Shown here: positions 16,099 to 29,392 of the stretch, piece after piece
Numbering within the stretch: position 1 is the stretch's first letter
How the letters are laid out: each line of letters begins with the position of its first letter
Assembly: GCA_003551965.1 (NCBI GenBank)
Contig: PUOC01000176.1
Coordinates: 1-40,388 of the forward strand
Source: Clostridiales bacterium
Lineage (GTDB): Bacteria > Bacillota > Limnochordia > Darwinibacteriales > B1SED10-159
Reading direction: 5' to 3'
DNA: 40,388 nt
Notes under the pieces: generated by a model
Databases searched by the model: none
What the model was told of the DNA's origin: nothing
Seen by the model: only the letters and a program-made list of their open reading frames with translations
Position numbers and translations under genes: made by a program

Positions 16099-17004
16099 AT
16101 GCGAGCGAAGAAGAGACAAAATCGCTGGGCTATCCGCTTTCTAATTGCCGCCCGGGCCTTTACGGTCGGCCTGTCCTATTACGTTGTTGCAGGTCTGCCG
16201 GGATTGACATCGAGTTTTGTGGCTGTGTTTGTGTCCCTGCTTCCGTTTGATCTGATTGTCGCCATGCCTCGGTTTTCCTTGCGGCTGAAGGATTGGAAGC
16301 AGATGGTCATCACAGTTCTGCCGCGCATCAGTGCCACTGCCGTTACCCTAGTGATTGGCCTGCTTCTAGGTACAGGATTTGGTGCCCTTACAAAATGGGG
16401 CCTGCCGGTTTTCCTCGGAGCGGTGTTTACCGTCGGGTTGGCTTATACGGCGGCGGAACAGACCAAGGCAAATATCTCGGCTTATGTGGGTATCATCGGG
16501 GGATTAGCAGTCTTTGATCAAGTGATGCGTTTGGAAGGCATGCAGCTAGATGATCGGCTCTTAATGGATATCAGCGGTACAGGCCTGCGGGCCTTCTATG
16601 CTACCTTTGCCGCTTTGTTTGCAGGATGGGCTGTCGGTGTGTCCGTGGGAATCGTCACCCGTCTTATCCTGCCGAGAGGATATCGTACGACCAAAAGCGA
16701 AGCCTATGCTCGGCCGTTATACCTGCGCTCATTGAAAGAAGTGGCGCAACTCGATGAGAACGCCGTTGTTATGAAAATGCAGGTAGGCGACGATTCAGAT
16801 ATTCTGTACAAACCGCTCAGCGAATCCGGGCTGCGCTCGGAGTATGATGCCGCGGTCATGAGTATTCAACGCCGGCCAAAAGACATCACATCGCCTAGGG
16901 GAAGTGATATTATCTATCCCGGTGATGTGCTTGTAGTTCTGCTTCCTGCTGACCAGACAGCAGCGGTCGTGGAGCATGTGAAGGGGCGTGTCATGGATGA
17001 ATAG
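16099..17004 (+). CDS. Six-helix membrane protein with C-terminal TrkA_C (RCK_C) domain
   Basis: The 301-residue protein has about six hydrophobic segments in residues 12-190 (for example FVAVFVSLLPFDLIVAM and LPVFLGAVFTVGLAYTAA). Residues about 215-290 are cytosolic and look like a TrkA_C domain (LDENAVVMKMQVGD, SDIIYPGDVLVVLLP). TrkA_C domains bind small ligands such as cyclic dinucleotides and gate ion transport. The membrane part matches no transporter I know. ATG 16099 follows GGGGAG by about 8 nt and lies one base after the tdk stop; the longer frame overlapping tdk is unlikely. It overlaps the next gene by 8 nt. Confidence 0.65.
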   Translation: MRAKKRQNRWAIRFLIAARAFTVGLSYYVVAGLPGLTSSFVAVFVSLLPFDLIVAMPRFSLRLKDWKQMVITVLPRISATAVTLVIGLLLGTGFGALTKWGLPVFLGAVFTVGLAYTAAEQTKANISAYVGIIGGLAVFDQVMRLEGMQLDDRLLMDISGTGLRAFYATFAALFAGWAVGVSVGIVTRLILPRGYRTTKSEAYARPLYLRSLKEVAQLDENAVVMKMQVGDDSDILYKPLSESGLRSEYDAAVMSIQRRPKDITSPRGSDIIYPGDVLVVLLPADQTAAVVEHVKGRVMDE

Positions 17005-17911
17005 ATTCAGCTACGGCGGCCAAGCGGTCGTTGAAGGTGTTGTGATGAAAGGGAAGCATTATCTGACCATGGCTATCCGCTGCTCGGATAACGATGTTCG
17101 CGTTCGCCGTGACCCTTTCCGTTCTTGGAGTCATCGCTTTCCACTGCTGCGCCGGCCCTTGGTCCGCGGCGTTGTGATTCTCATGGAAACGCTGGCCTTG
17201 GGTGTGCGGTGCTTGGCTCGTTCTGCGGCTGAGCAGGAAGCGCACAAACCCGATGAAGACAGGGTGTTTTGGAAAACGCTGTCAGTCTCGTCCGCCGGGA
17301 CCATCGCTGGTGTGCTATCGCTCTTCGTACTGCCCGCAGTCGTTGTTAGTTTGTTGGAAAGCTTGTTTGCGGCGAATCTAACCCTGAATGCCGCCGAAGG
17401 CATTATACGGCTAGGACTGTATCTGGCCTATCTGGCGGTCATATCCACCTTGCCGGGTACCCGCCGCATGTTTCAGTATCATGGGGCCGAGCATCAGGTC
17501 ATCAACTGCCATGAGGCGGGAGAATGTCTGACGTTGGACAATGTCCGGAAATATCCTCTGATCCATGCCCGCTGCGGAACGAACTTCCTGTTTGTTCTCA
17601 TTGTCGTCGGAGTTGTGCTGTTCGGTGTCCTAGGCCGGCCGCTCTTTTTTGAGCGAGTCCTGCTGCACTTGGCCATCACGCCTCTAGTGGCTGGCATCGC
17701 CTTTGAAGTCATACGGGGACTGGGGCGCATGGAAAGCCCGCTGCTGCGGTTGGCGTGCCTTCCAGGCATGGCCCTGCAGTATTTCACGACCCGTCCGCCG
17801 CAAGACGATCAACTGGAAGTAGCTATCCGGGCCTTGGAGACGGTAGTCCAAGAAGACGCTGCCCACCATGAAGAACAGAAGGTCAAGCCGTTTCCGGTTC
17901 CGGTTTCATAA
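16997..17911 (+). CDS. DUF1385 (YqhQ-like) membrane protein
   Basis: The 304-residue protein opens with the family signature YGGQAVVEGVVMKG, has several hydrophobic segments (VLSLFVLPAVVVSLL, YLAYLAVISTLPG, FVLIVVGVVLFGVLG) and carries the conserved FQYHGAEHQVINCHEAGE and HARCGTNFLF blocks. The His/Glu/Cys pattern suggests a metal site but the function is unknown. ATG 16997 is chosen because AAGGGG lies 10 nt upstream; GTG 16988 is too close to it. DUF1385 next to prfA is a common Firmicute arrangement. Confidence 0.85.
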   Translation: MNRFSYGGQAVVEGVVMKGKHYLTMAIRCSDNDVRVRRDPFRSWSHRFPLLRRPLVRGVVILMETLALGVRCLARSAAEQEAHKPDEDRVFWKTLSVSSAGTIAGVLSLFVLPAVVVSLLESLFAANLTLNAAEGIIRLGLYLAYLAVISTLPGTRRMFQYHGAEHQVINCHEAGECLTLDNVRKYPLIHARCGTNFLFVLIVVGVVLFGVLGRPLFFERVLLHLAITPLVAGIAFEVIRGLGRMESPLLRLACLPGMALQYFTTRPPQDDQLEVAIRALETVVQEDAAHHEEQKVKPFPVPVS

Positions 17912-17929
17912 AAAGGAGCGACCGAATTT

Positions 17930-19000
17930 ATGATCGACAAACTGCAAGCGATGGAAGAGAAGTACCTGGATCTCAATGATAAACTCAGTGATCCAGAAAT
18001 TATGCAGGACCAGAAGCGCTATCAGAAGTTGGCCAAACAGCATTCCGACCTGGAAGAAGTTGTTGTTCCGTTCCGGGAATACCAAGAAGTGACCAAAGAA
18101 CTGGAAGAAGCAAAAGAGATGCTCCGCGAAACCAAGGAAGCCGAGTTCCGCGAACTGGTGGAGACGGAAATGGAAGAACTGGAGCAGCGTAAAGAGCAGC
18201 TAGAAGCCAAACTCCAGCGTCTTTTGATTCCAAAGGATCCCAATGATGACAAGAACGTTATTGTGGAAATTCGCGGCGGAACCGGCGGCGAGGAGGCAGC
18301 ACTATTCGCCGGGGTTCTATTTCGCATGTATTCTCGCTATGCCGAGCTGAAGCGCTGGAATGTGGAATTGATGCATTCCAACCCCACGGAGTTGGGCGGC
18401 TTTAAAGAGATCATTTTTATGATTGAAGGAAAAGGCGCTTACAGCCGTTTGAAGTACGAGAGCGGCGTCCACCGTGTGCAGCGGATTCCGACCACCGAAT
18501 CCGGAGGCCGGATCCACACATCTACAGCCACCGTCGCTGTACTTCCCGAAGTGGAAGATGTGGAAGTGGATGTGGATCCCAATGACTTGCGGGTCGATGT
18601 CTATCGTTCTTCTGGACCCGGGGGACAGAGTGTCAATACCACCGATTCGGCGGTTCGAATTACGCACGTTCCGACCGGTCTGGTCGTATCATGCCAAGAC
18701 GAAAAATCCCAGCACAAGAACAAAGACAAGGCTATGAAAATATTGCGGGCCCGTCTCTACGAGGTTGTCCAAGAAGAGCAGAACAAAGAACTGGCTGAGA
18801 CCCGCCGCTCGCAGGTGGGCACCGGCGAACGCTCCGAACGCATTCGAACCTACAACTTCCCCCAGGGGCGGTTGACCGACCACCGCATCGGATTTACCCT
18901 CTATAAGTTGGAACAGGTGGTTGGCGGCGAGCTTGACGAGGTTATTGATGCCCTTGTTGATGCCGAACAGGAACAGCAGTTGAAAGCAATGGAGTCATAG
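17930..19000 (+). CDS. prfA: Peptide chain release factor 1
   Basis: The 356-residue protein has the GGQ peptidyl-hydrolysis motif in [10 protein letters not shown] and the RF1-type PxT codon-recognition tripeptide, here PTT in [10 protein letters not shown], which reads UAA and UAG. RF2 would have SPF there. N-terminal coiled-coil helices and length are normal. AAAAGGAG precedes the ATG. It is followed after 3 nt by prmC, whose product methylates the GGQ glutamine. Confidence 0.97.
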   Translation: MIDKLQAMEEKYLDLNDKLSDPEIMQDQKRYQKLAKQHSDLEEVVVPFREYQEVTKELEEAKEMLRETKEAEFRELVETEMEELEQRKEQLEAKLQRLLIPKDPNDDKNVIVEIRGGTGGEEAALFAGVLFRMYSRYAELKRWNVELMHSNPTELGGFKEIIFMIEGKGAYSRLKYESGVHRVQRIPTTESGGRIHTSTATVAVLPEVEDVEVDVDPNDLRVDVYRSSGPGGQSVNTTDSAVRITHVPTGLVVSCQDEKSQHKNKDKAMKILRARLYEVVQEEQNKELAETRRSQVGTGERSERIRTYNFPQGRLTDHRIGFTLYKLEQVVGGELDEVIDALVDAEQEQQLKAMES

Positions 19001-19003
19001 GGT

Positions 19004-19858
19004 ATGGAAAAACCAAAGACGGTTATGGATTATATCAAAACAGCCGGCGCGTATCTGGAACGATGCGGCTGTGAGTCGCCGCGGCTCGATGCCGAGCTGC
19101 TGCTGGCACATGTGCTGTGTACCAACCGGACGCGGCTGTATATGGAGTTTGACAAACCGCTGACGGCCGAAGAAGTGGATGGCTACCGGGAGGTCATTGC
19201 CAAACGGGCCCGACGAGTTCCCGCCGCTCAGATCATGGGTCAGCGGGAATTTCTTTCCCGCCCCTTTGGCGTAACGGACGCGGTTTTGATACCGCGCCCA
19301 GAAACCGAACTGGTGGTGGAAGCAGCCCTGGAGCTGTTGGGTGAACAGGCCCAACCGGCTGTATTGGATGTGGGCACGGGCAGCGGCATTATTGCTGTGT
19401 CCATAGCCTGCCAGCGTCCCGACGCTAGGGTAAAGGCAGTGGACGTATCTTCTGCTGCTCTGTCTGTGGCCCTGGCCAATGCACAGCGTTCCGGAGCAGC
19501 CGTGGATTTCGTGGAAAGCGATCTCTATGCGGCACTGGAGGAAGGCGAACGCTTCCACTGTATTGTGTCGAATCCACCCTATATTCCTTCGCAGCAGCTG
19601 GAATCGCTGCAGCCAGAGATCCGGCATGAACCTGTGCTGGCTCTCGATGGCGGGCCCGATGGCCTGCGCTTTTATCGGCGGCTCATCAATCAGGCGGCAG
19701 ACTTTCTCCATCCTTCAGGGTACCTGGTGCTGGAAATCGGTTGGGACCAGGCCGACGCTGTATTGGCGCTGATAGAACAGTCGCAGCTGCAGCGGTCCGA
19801 GGTTCGAAAGGATTACGGCGGATTGGATCGGGTGGTGGTGGCGTCGTGCCCTGGGTAA
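19004..19858 (+). CDS. prmC: Release factor glutamine methyltransferase PrmC (HemK)
   Basis: The 284-residue protein has the N-terminal helical RF-binding domain, the SAM motif VLDVGTGSGIIAVSIA, and the catalytic NPPYIPS motif, followed by the PrmC-typical YRRLINQAADFL region. It methylates the glutamine of GGQ in RF1 and RF2. It follows prfA by three bases and overlaps the start of the Sua5 gene by 13 bp, so the three are translationally linked. Confidence 0.96.
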   Translation: MEKPKTVMDYIKTAGAYLERCGCESPRLDAELLLAHVLCTNRTRLYMEFDKPLTAEEVDGYREVIAKRARRVPAAQIMGQREFLSRPFGVTDAVLIPRPETELVVEAALELLGEQAQPAVLDVGTGSGIIAVSIACQRPDARVKAVDVSSAALSVALANAQRSGAAVDFVESDLYAALEEGERFHCIVSNPPYIPSQQLESLQPEIRHEPVLALDGGPDGLRFYRRLINQAADFLHPSGYLVLEIGWDQADAVLALIEQSQLQRSEVRKDYGGLDRVVVASCPG

Positions 19859-20877
19859 CGAAGCGTTTTTCAGGCGATGATCTGTCTGAGCCTGCAGGGA
19901 TGCTGCGGGACGGCTATTGTGTCGCCTTTCCCACGGAAACGGTGTACGGCCTCGGAGCCAATGCGCTGGATTCGGAAGCAGTCCAGAGAATTTTTGCTGC
20001 CAAGGGGAGGCCCGCAGACAATCCCCTGATTGTGCACTGCTGCAGTGTTGAACAGGTGTGCTTGGTGGCACGTCCTTGGCAAGAACGCGTGCAGCGCCTG
20101 ATGGACACGTTTTGGCCCGGACCTTTGACGCTGGTGCTTCCCAAACAGCCCGTAGTACCGCTGACCGCCACGGCTGGACTGGATACTGTGGCTGTTCGCA
20201 TACCGGATCACCCGGTGGCCTTGGCTCTGTTTCGATTGGCCGGCGTCCCGGTAGCGGCGCCTAGTGCGAATGTTTCCGGCCGACCAAGCCCCACCAGGGT
20301 CGAGCATGTAATGGACGATCTAGATGGGCGCATTCCAGGCATTGTGGACGGTGGTCCCACAGGATGGGGTGTAGAGAGCACTGTTCTGGATTGTTCTGTG
20401 TACCCTTATCGTCTGTTGCGTCCGGGTGGAGTGACCTTTGAAGAACTATCGGCATATGCCGAAGTGGAGCTCGATCCTGGCATGTTTTCCGAAACGATCG
20501 CCAGTCCGCGCTCGCCCGGCATGAAATACAAGCACTATGCACCGGAGTGCCGAGTGGTTATTGTGACGGGCAGACAGGCGGCTCCGGTGATTCGAAAGCT
20601 GGCCGCCAAGGACATGGTTCTGGGAAAACAAGTGGGAGTTATGGCTTTCAGCGAGCATTCGGCCCGATATCCGCACCTGACTGTGTTAGATCTTGGGTCG
20701 AAATATGCCCTCCAGGAAGGGGCTTCGCGGTTGTACCATCTGCTGCGGGAGGCCGACGCCTTGGGCCTGGACATCTTGTATGTAGAAGGGCTGCCAGAGA
20801 AAGAACTTGGCATGGCCATCATGAACCGGCTGCGGCGGGCTGCAGGCTATCATGTGATCGACAGCGAACGCGATTGA
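19846..20877 (+). CDS. L-threonylcarbamoyladenylate synthase, full-length Sua5 type
   Basis: The 343-residue protein has the YrdC domain (FPTETVYGLGANA, KGRPADNPLIVH, PSANVSGRPSPT) and then a linker and C-terminal Sua5 domain beginning SPGMKYKHYAPE. It makes threonylcarbamoyl-AMP from threonine, bicarbonate and ATP for the t6A37 tRNA modification. The GTG at 19846 fits the family N terminus; a longer frame lies over prmC. It matches B. subtilis ywlC in position. Confidence 0.93.
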   Translation: MPWVTKRFSGDDLSEPAGMLRDGYCVAFPTETVYGLGANALDSEAVQRIFAAKGRPADNPLIVHCCSVEQVCLVARPWQERVQRLMDTFWPGPLTLVLPKQPVVPLTATAGLDTVAVRIPDHPVALALFRLAGVPVAAPSANVSGRPSPTRVEHVMDDLDGRIPGIVDGGPTGWGVESTVLDCSVYPYRLLRPGGVTFEELSAYAEVELDPGMFSETIASPRSPGMKYKHYAPECRVVIVTGRQAAPVIRKLAAKDMVLGKQVGVMAFSEHSARYPHLTVLDLGSKYALQEGASRLYHLLREADALGLDILYVEGLPEKELGMAIMNRLRRAAGYHVIDSERD

Positions 20878-20922
20878 AAGCCATTGACAGACAGTACAGA
20901 TTTGTGCAAGGGGTGTATTGGC

Positions 20923-21429
20923 GTGATAAAAGTACTGATGGTCTGTACGGGGAACACCTGCCGCAGCGTCATGGCCGCGGCTTTGATGCAGAAGATAGCC
21001 GAGGAACGGGGCATAGGAATATCGGTGTCTTCGGCTGGGCTGGCCGCTTTTGGGGGAGACCCGGCCACATCCCCGACCCAGCAGGTCATGGACGCCTATG
21101 GGATAGACGTTTCTACCCACCGATCGCGCCGGGTGCAGCAGCCTTTGATTGACGAATCTGACTATATCTTTGTGATGACTGAGGCCCATTGCAGACAGCT
21201 TACAGCGATGTTTGGCGAACAGGCAGCCGCGAAAACTTACGTACTCAAGGCCTATGCTCGGATGGCAGAAGAAAATGCACCGACCCAGGAGGAGAAAGAT
21301 TGCGGTGAAGCGAATACAAATACGGATATGGATATACCGGATCCCTTTGGGGATACGGTGGAAGCCTATCGCCGCACGGCTGAGGAGATCGAATGTGCGG
21401 TACGCATGATCATAGATTCCTGGAGGTAG
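20923..21429 (+). CDS. Low-molecular-weight phosphatase, protein-arginine phosphatase (YwlE) type
   Basis: The 168-residue protein starts with the LMW-PTP loop VCTGNTCRS: C(X)5R with a Thr after the nucleophile Cys, as in B. subtilis YwlE, where this Thr gives preference for phospho-arginine. The general-acid loop is DIPDPFGD near the C terminus. GTG 20923 is chosen because AAGGGG lies upstream and the family starts close to the motif; TTG 20884 gives an unneeded extension. Its place between the Sua5 gene and rpiB matches ywlE. No McsB arginine kinase is in the window. Confidence 0.88.
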   Translation: MIKVLMVCTGNTCRSVMAAALMQKIAEERGIGISVSSAGLAAFGGDPATSPTQQVMDAYGIDVSTHRSRRVQQPLIDESDYIFVMTEAHCRQLTAMFGEQAAAKTYVLKAYARMAEENAPTQEEKDCGEANTNTDMDIPDPFGDTVEAYRRTAEEIECAVRMIIDSWR

Positions 21430-21442
21430 GCGGAGGTGTGTT

Positions 21443-22527
<1,085 letters not shown>

Positions 22528-22538
22528 TGCATCGACAG

Positions 22539-22560
22539 GCACCGGCAAGGGTGCTTTTTT
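22539..22560 (+). terminator. Rho-independent terminator after upp
   Basis: GCACC (22539-22543) and GGTGC (22550-22554) pair around a 6-nt loop and are followed at once by six T residues, 12 nt after the upp stop. Confidence 0.8.
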
Positions 22561-22926
22561 CCATGGGAGGTCATAGACCTCGCGGCTAAAGCCGGGGGCT
22601 TGTGGTGAAAGCCAGACACAAGCCTGCCATGACCCCAGCCTGAGCCTTCATTGGCTGCGTTATCTTAGTCATGATACGTTCTGCGTGCTTCTCCAGCCCG
22701 TTTTGCTATCGTCTGGCATTACACAGCAAGTTGGGGTGTTTGCAAGCAGTGTGCTAGGCATGACAAGCTAAGATAACATAGCGAGGAGAGATGGCCCTAT
22801 AGGGCCGCGTCACAAGCCCCTTACGGGGTACTGGCAGGAGTTGCCGTTAGCGGTAACCCCTACCACCCAAAAATATAGCGGTTTCCTCCCCATAGCTAAA
22901 GCGAGGGGCATCCAACCGTTTGGAAA
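22561..22926 (-). mobile_element. Probable non-autonomous IS200/IS605-like element (palindrome-associated repeat)
   Basis: About 360 bp without a gene is densely folded. Two same-direction imperfect hairpins sit near the ends, around GCTAAAGCCGGGGGC (22585-22599) and GCTAAAGCGAGGGGC (22895-22909), 13 of 15 bases alike. Read on the - strand each has the CCCC...GCTTTAGC...GGGG look common at TnpB-type element ends and omega-RNAs. Between them lie GAGGTC/GACCTC (22567-22581), GGCTTGTG/CACAAGCC (22597-22624), GTTATCTTAG/CTAAGATAAC (22659-22777) and a 14-base palindrome (22793-22806). No transposase frame is present. Exact borders are not known. Confidence 0.5.
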
Positions 22927-23397
22927 GTGGTGAAAGGCGTGAGGCAGCGCCCGTCGTGGGACCAGTATTTTATGGAGATCTCGGCGTTGGTGTCCAGCCG
23001 CTCCACGTGTCTGCGCCGTCAGGTCGGCGCTGTTCTGATTCGTGATCGGCAGATTATCTCGACGGGATACAATGGAGCGCCCAGCGGCACAGCACACTGT
23101 TCTGAAAAAGGCTGTCTGCGAGAACGGCTAGGGATCCCCAGCGGTGAACGGCACGAAATTTGCCGGGGAACCCATGCCGAGCAGAACGCAATTATCCAGG
23201 CGGCCCGCCACGGCGCTGAAACGGATGGCAGTACACTGTACTGCACCCATCTTCCGTGTCTGCAGTGCGTCAAGATGCTGATCAACGCCGGAGTGGGGTC
23301 TGTTGTCTACTGCGGGGGCTATCCGGACCCTCTGGCTGAAGAACTGCTTGACGAAGCTGGTGTCCATGTAGTTTGCTGGAAGGAGGGGCAGCCGTGA
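22927..23397 (+). CDS. dCMP deaminase family protein (ComEB-like)
   Basis: The 156-residue protein has the cytidine/deoxycytidylate deaminase zinc site: HAEQNAI with the catalytic Glu, and PCLQC. Before it is the ComEB-type auxiliary cysteine cluster (HCSEKGC and [10 protein letters not shown]). It likely deaminates dCMP to dUMP for thymidylate synthesis. GTG 22927, 22930 and 22939 are all in frame and none has a good ribosome site; the family start near RPSWDQYFM leaves only a few residues in doubt. The probable mobile element ends right upstream and may have replaced its original leader. Confidence 0.9.
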   Translation: MVKGVRQRPSWDQYFMEISALVSSRSTCLRRQVGAVLIRDRQIISTGYNGAPSGTAHCSEKGCLRERLGIPSGERHEICRGTHAEQNAIIQAARHGAETDGSTLYCTHLPCLQCVKMLINAGVGSVVYCGGYPDPLAEELLDEAGVHVVCWKEGQP

Positions 23398-24401
23398 GTC
23401 AGATGGGTTTGGCCATTGGGCTGACATTCCTGTTTTCGCTGCTGTTGACTCCGGCAGTTCGGATCTTGGCCGAGAGGGTTGGCCTGGTGGATGTTCCTAA
23501 TGCACGTAGAATCAACAAAGCAGCAATGCCTACCGGCGGCGGCATTGCGATCTTCCTTAGTTTCATGGCTGCGTCATTGATTATGGATGCACCTATGCAG
23601 GTGCCGTTGGTGCTAGGCGGAAGCATGATTTTGCTCATCGGTATTCTGGATGACTATTTTGAACTGCAGGCCAAGCAGAAGTTTCTGGGACAGGTTTTGG
23701 CTGTGGCTGTGTTTGTCTGGTTTGGGCCCCGGATTGAGTTTGTGACCAATCCCCTGGGCGGGATGATCTACTTAAGTTACCTGGCTGTGCCGGTCACGAT
23801 GTTTTGGATGTTGGCGGTAGTCAATATTATGAACTTCATCGACGGATTGGATGGCCTTTCTGCGGGAATAGCACTGATAAGCAGCACGGCACTGCTGTCG
23901 ATTGCCTTTGACTTGGCCCGCATGGACGCGGCACTACTGGCGGCTCTGCTGGTGGGCGCGATTGCCGGGTTTCTGCCGTATAATTTCAACCCGGCCCGGA
24001 TTTATTTGGGCGACGCGGGTGCCCTCTTTCTCGGGTTCATGCTCGGTGCTGTGGCCGCGGAGGGTGCATTGAAAGGTGCTGCCACCATCGGTCTGACCAT
24101 ACCGTCACTGATCCTCGTGGTTCCGGCCATGGATACCTTCTGCAGTATTACGCGGCGGATGCGTCAGGGAACGCCGGTCTACCAGGCAGATAAAGGACAT
24201 TTTCACCATCGTCTGCTGGCATTGGGCTTTTCCCAGCGGCAAGTGGTGCTCGTGCTTTATACCGCCAGCATTGCTGCCGCCGCTGCCGCCCTGTATCTGA
24301 CGAGAAGCCCCCAGCACAGCTGGGGTGTATTGGGATTGGTGGGTGCTGTGTTGATGACAGTGGCTTGGCGGTTTGGCTGGCAGAGCCAGGATCACCCTTA
24401 G
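23394..24401 (+). CDS. Undecaprenyl-phosphate GlcNAc-1-phosphate transferase (WecA/TagO/MraY family)
   Basis: The 335-residue integral membrane protein has about ten hydrophobic helices and the family's acidic motifs: [37 protein letters not shown] and the cytoplasmic [10 protein letters not shown] loop seen in WecA/TagO. It would transfer a sugar-1-phosphate, probably GlcNAc, onto undecaprenyl phosphate to start a surface glycopolymer. GTG 23394 overlaps the deaminase stop (GTGA) and follows GGAGGGG. The next gene makes the ManNAc donor, in line with a linkage-unit or O-antigen-like pathway. Confidence 0.92.
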   Translation: MSQMGLAIGLTFLFSLLLTPAVRILAERVGLVDVPNARRINKAAMPTGGGIAIFLSFMAASLIMDAPMQVPLVLGGSMILLIGILDDYFELQAKQKFLGQVLAVAVFVWFGPRIEFVTNPLGGMIYLSYLAVPVTMFWMLAVVNIMNFIDGLDGLSAGIALISSTALLSIAFDLARMDAALLAALLVGAIAGFLPYNFNPARIYLGDAGALFLGFMLGAVAAEGALKGAATIGLTIPSLILVVPAMDTFCSITRRMRQGTPVYQADKGHFHHRLLALGFSQRQVVLVLYTASIAAAAAALYLTRSPQHSWGVLGLVGAVLMTVAWRFGWQSQDHP

Positions 24402-24438
24402 GGAATGAGTCCATAGAAAATGCTGGAGTGTGAAAACC

Positions 24439-25560
24439 ATGAATCGTGTTGGGATCGTGTTTGGAACGCGGCCGGAAGCTGTAAAAATGGTACCGGTTAT
24501 CCAAGCACTGAAGAAATACCGGGAACTGCACGTGGCCGTGATCAACACTGGCCAGCACCGAGAAATGGTGGACCAGGTTCTCGACGTGTTTGACGTGGCC
24601 GTGGATTACAGATATTCTGCCATGGCCTCGGGACAGTCACTGCCGAGCCTGACAGCGAAGATCCTGCAGTATATGGACGTGCTGCTGTCGCAACAGGCCT
24701 TCGATTTGCTGTTGGTCCACGGAGATACAGCCACTGCACTGGCTTCGGCCTTGGCCGCGTTTTACCATCGGATTCCCGTCGGCCATGTGGAGGCCGGTCT
24801 GCGGACGCCCTCCATTGACTCGCCCTTTCCTGAAGAGGCCAACCGGCGTCTGATTGATACAATTACCCAACTGTACTTTGCCCCGACGGAAGCAGCTGCC
24901 GCCAATCTCTACCGGACAGGCACAGACCCAGACCAGGTCTACGTCACCGGCAATACCGTGATTGATGCCCTCTACAGCGTGGTCAAGCGTGAAACTGTGT
25001 TTACAAACTCAGTACTATCGAATCTGGATGATGCCCATCCGCTAGTGGTGGCTACCGTTCACCGGAGGGAAAACTGGGGACAGCCTCTGCAAGAAATATG
25101 CGAAGCCCTTAGGGAAGCTGTGGATAGGTTCTCGCTGCAGATGGTATTCTGCATGCATAAAAATCCTGCTCTGCAGACCGCGGTTACGGGGTTGCTCGGC
25201 GGGCATCCGCGGATTCACCTTGTGGATGCTCCCGGTTATCGGGAGTTTGCTCACCTCCTAAAGCGCAGTTGGCTGGTGCTCACCGATTCCGGCGGACTGC
25301 AAGAAGAAGCGCCGGCCCTGGACATACCTGTATTGGTTTTGCGCAGGAGCACCGAACGTCCCGAGGGTGTCGAAGCTGGTACTCTGCAGCTGGTGGGAAC
25401 CGACAAACAGGATATTCTGGGCTGGATTGACAAGCTGACGGTCGATCATCGGGCATACAGACAGATGCAGCAGGCAAAAAATCCTTATGGTGACGGTCTT
25501 GCCGCCGAACGAATAGCCGAAGTGGTGGCGGCCAAGCTGAAATATTGGGGGGGATCGTAA
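24439..25560 (+). CDS. wecB: UDP-N-acetylglucosamine 2-epimerase (non-hydrolysing)
   Basis: The 373-residue GT-B fold enzyme begins [14 protein letters not shown], has [21 protein letters not shown] and EEANRRLID blocks and the C-terminal [11 protein letters not shown] nucleotide site. It interconverts UDP-GlcNAc and UDP-ManNAc. ATG 24439 is preferred because GGAG lies 10 nt upstream; the GTG at 24430 is too near. Its TAA stop overlaps the atpA ATG (TAATG), so atpA translation is coupled to this sugar gene. Confidence 0.96.
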   Translation: MNRVGIVFGTRPEAVKMVPVIQALKKYRELHVAVINTGQHREMVDQVLDVFDVAVDYRYSAMASGQSLPSLTAKILQYMDVLLSQQAFDLLLVHGDTATALASALAAFYHRIPVGHVEAGLRTPSIDSPFPEEANRRLIDTITQLYFAPTEAAAANLYRTGTDPDQVYVTGNTVIDALYSVVKRETVFTNSVLSNLDDAHPLVVATVHRRENWGQPLQEICEALREAVDRFSLQMVFCMHKNPALQTAVTGLLGGHPRIHLVDAPGYREFAHLLKRSWLVLTDSGGLQEEAPALDIPVLVLRRSTERPEGVEAGTLQLVGTDKQDILGWIDKLTVDHRAYRQMQQAKNPYGDGLAAERIAEVVAAKLKYWGGS

Positions 25561-27068
25561 TGGCCATTCGGCCGGATGAAATTACCGCGATTTTAAAGCG
25601 GCAGATTGAAGAGTTTGAAAGCGATCTGAAGGTGGAAGAAACCGGTTCAGTGCTGATGGTTGGGGATGGCATAGCCCGCGTCTATGGGCTTGAGGACGCC
25701 ATGGCCGGGGAACTTCTGGAGTTTCCCCGTGAAACCTATGGAATAGCCCAGAATCTGGAACAGGACAATATCGGCTGCGTGATCATGGGGTCCTTTGACC
25801 ATATCAAAGAAGGCGATCCTGTGAAACGAACCGGACGTATTGTCCAAGTTCCTACAGGCGATGCCATGGTCGGCCGCGTTGTCGATCCTCTAGGTCTGCC
25901 TTTAGACGGAAAGGGGCCTATCCAGACTGAACAATATCGGCCCATAGAGGCGCTGGCTCCAGGAGTCATGGCCCGCCAGGGAGTGCACGAACCTCTGCAG
26001 ACCGGCTTGAAGGCTATAGATTCTATGGTTCCCATTGGCCGAGGCCAGCGGGAACTGATCATCGGCGACCGGCAGACGGGAAAGACAGCTATTGCTGTCG
26101 ATACCATTCTCAATCAAAAGGATACCGACGTAATTTGTGTCTACGTGGCAATCGGACAAAAGGCTTCGACGGTGGCGGGTGTCGTGGACGTTTTTGAACA
26201 ACACGGCGCTATGGATTACACTATTGTTGTTTCGGCCACAGCCAGTGAACCAGCCCCGCTGTTGTTCGTGGCGCCATATGCCGGTGTTTCCATGGCCGAG
26301 GAATTCATGTATCAGGGAAAACACGTCTTGGTGGTCTATGATGATCTCTCAAAACATGCAGCTGCCTATCGAGAACTGTCCCTGCTTTTGCGGCGGCCAC
26401 CGGGAAGGGAAGCCTATCCGGGCGACGTGTTCTATCTCCACAGCCGCTTGCTGGAGCGGGCTGCCAAGTTGAACGAATCCATGGGCGCGGGATCCATTAC
26501 GGCTCTGCCCATTGTTGAGACCCAGGCCGGCGACATATCCGCATACATTCCTACCAACGTTATTTCCATTACCGACGGACAGATTTTCTTGGAATCGGAT
26601 CTGTTTTATTCTGGAATTCGTCCAGCGATTTCGGTCGGCCGCTCCGTATCCCGGGTAGGTGGTGCGGCACAGGTTAGAGCCATGAAGAGGGTCGCCGGCC
26701 CCCTGCGCCTTGATCTGTCGCAGTATCGGGAGTTGGCTGCCTTTGCACAGTTCGGATCTGACTTGGACAAGGCAACGCAGCAGAAACTCGGGCGCGGCGA
26801 ACGCACCTATGAAATGCTTAAACAGGCCCAGTACCAGCCAATGCCCGTGGAAGAACAGGTGGTGGCTTTGTTCATTGTGACCAAAGGCCATATAGACGAC
26901 ATTGACACTGAGCAGGTGGCTGCTTTCGAACGTGAATTCATCGACTATCTGCGCCGTGAACAGCCTGAACTGCTGCAGCAGCTGAAGCAGGAGTCTAACC
27001 TAGACGAGGAAATGACGGAGTCACTGACGGAAGCGGCCCAAGAATTCAAGAAGACGTTTGTTGAGTAG
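25560..27068 (+). CDS. atpA: F1F0 ATP synthase subunit alpha
   Basis: The 502-residue protein has the Walker A loop GDRQTGKT, the alpha-signature region [14 protein letters not shown] and normal N- and C-terminal domains. It forms the non-catalytic nucleotide site in F1. The ATG overlaps the wecB stop by one base, with a G-rich ribosome site about 8 nt upstream. The usual upstream genes atpI, atpB, atpE, atpF and atpH are absent at this place; the gene is preceded directly by surface-sugar genes. Confidence 0.98.
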   Translation: MAIRPDEITAILKRQIEEFESDLKVEETGSVLMVGDGIARVYGLEDAMAGELLEFPRETYGIAQNLEQDNIGCVIMGSFDHIKEGDPVKRTGRIVQVPTGDAMVGRVVDPLGLPLDGKGPIQTEQYRPIEALAPGVMARQGVHEPLQTGLKAIDSMVPIGRGQRELIIGDRQTGKTAIAVDTILNQKDTDVICVYVAIGQKASTVAGVVDVFEQHGAMDYTIVVSATASEPAPLLFVAPYAGVSMAEEFMYQGKHVLVVYDDLSKHAAAYRELSLLLRRPPGREAYPGDVFYLHSRLLERAAKLNESMGAGSITALPIVETQAGDISAYIPTNVISITDGQIFLESDLFYSGIRPAISVGRSVSRVGGAAQVRAMKRVAGPLRLDLSQYRELAAFAQFGSDLDKATQQKLGRGERTYEMLKQAQYQPMPVEEQVVALFIVTKGHIDDIDTEQVAAFEREFIDYLRREQPELLQQLKQESNLDEEMTESLTEAAQEFKKTFVE

Positions 27069-27082
27069 GGGGAGGTGGCCTC

Positions 27083-29390
<2,308 letters not shown>

Positions 29391-29392
29391 CG

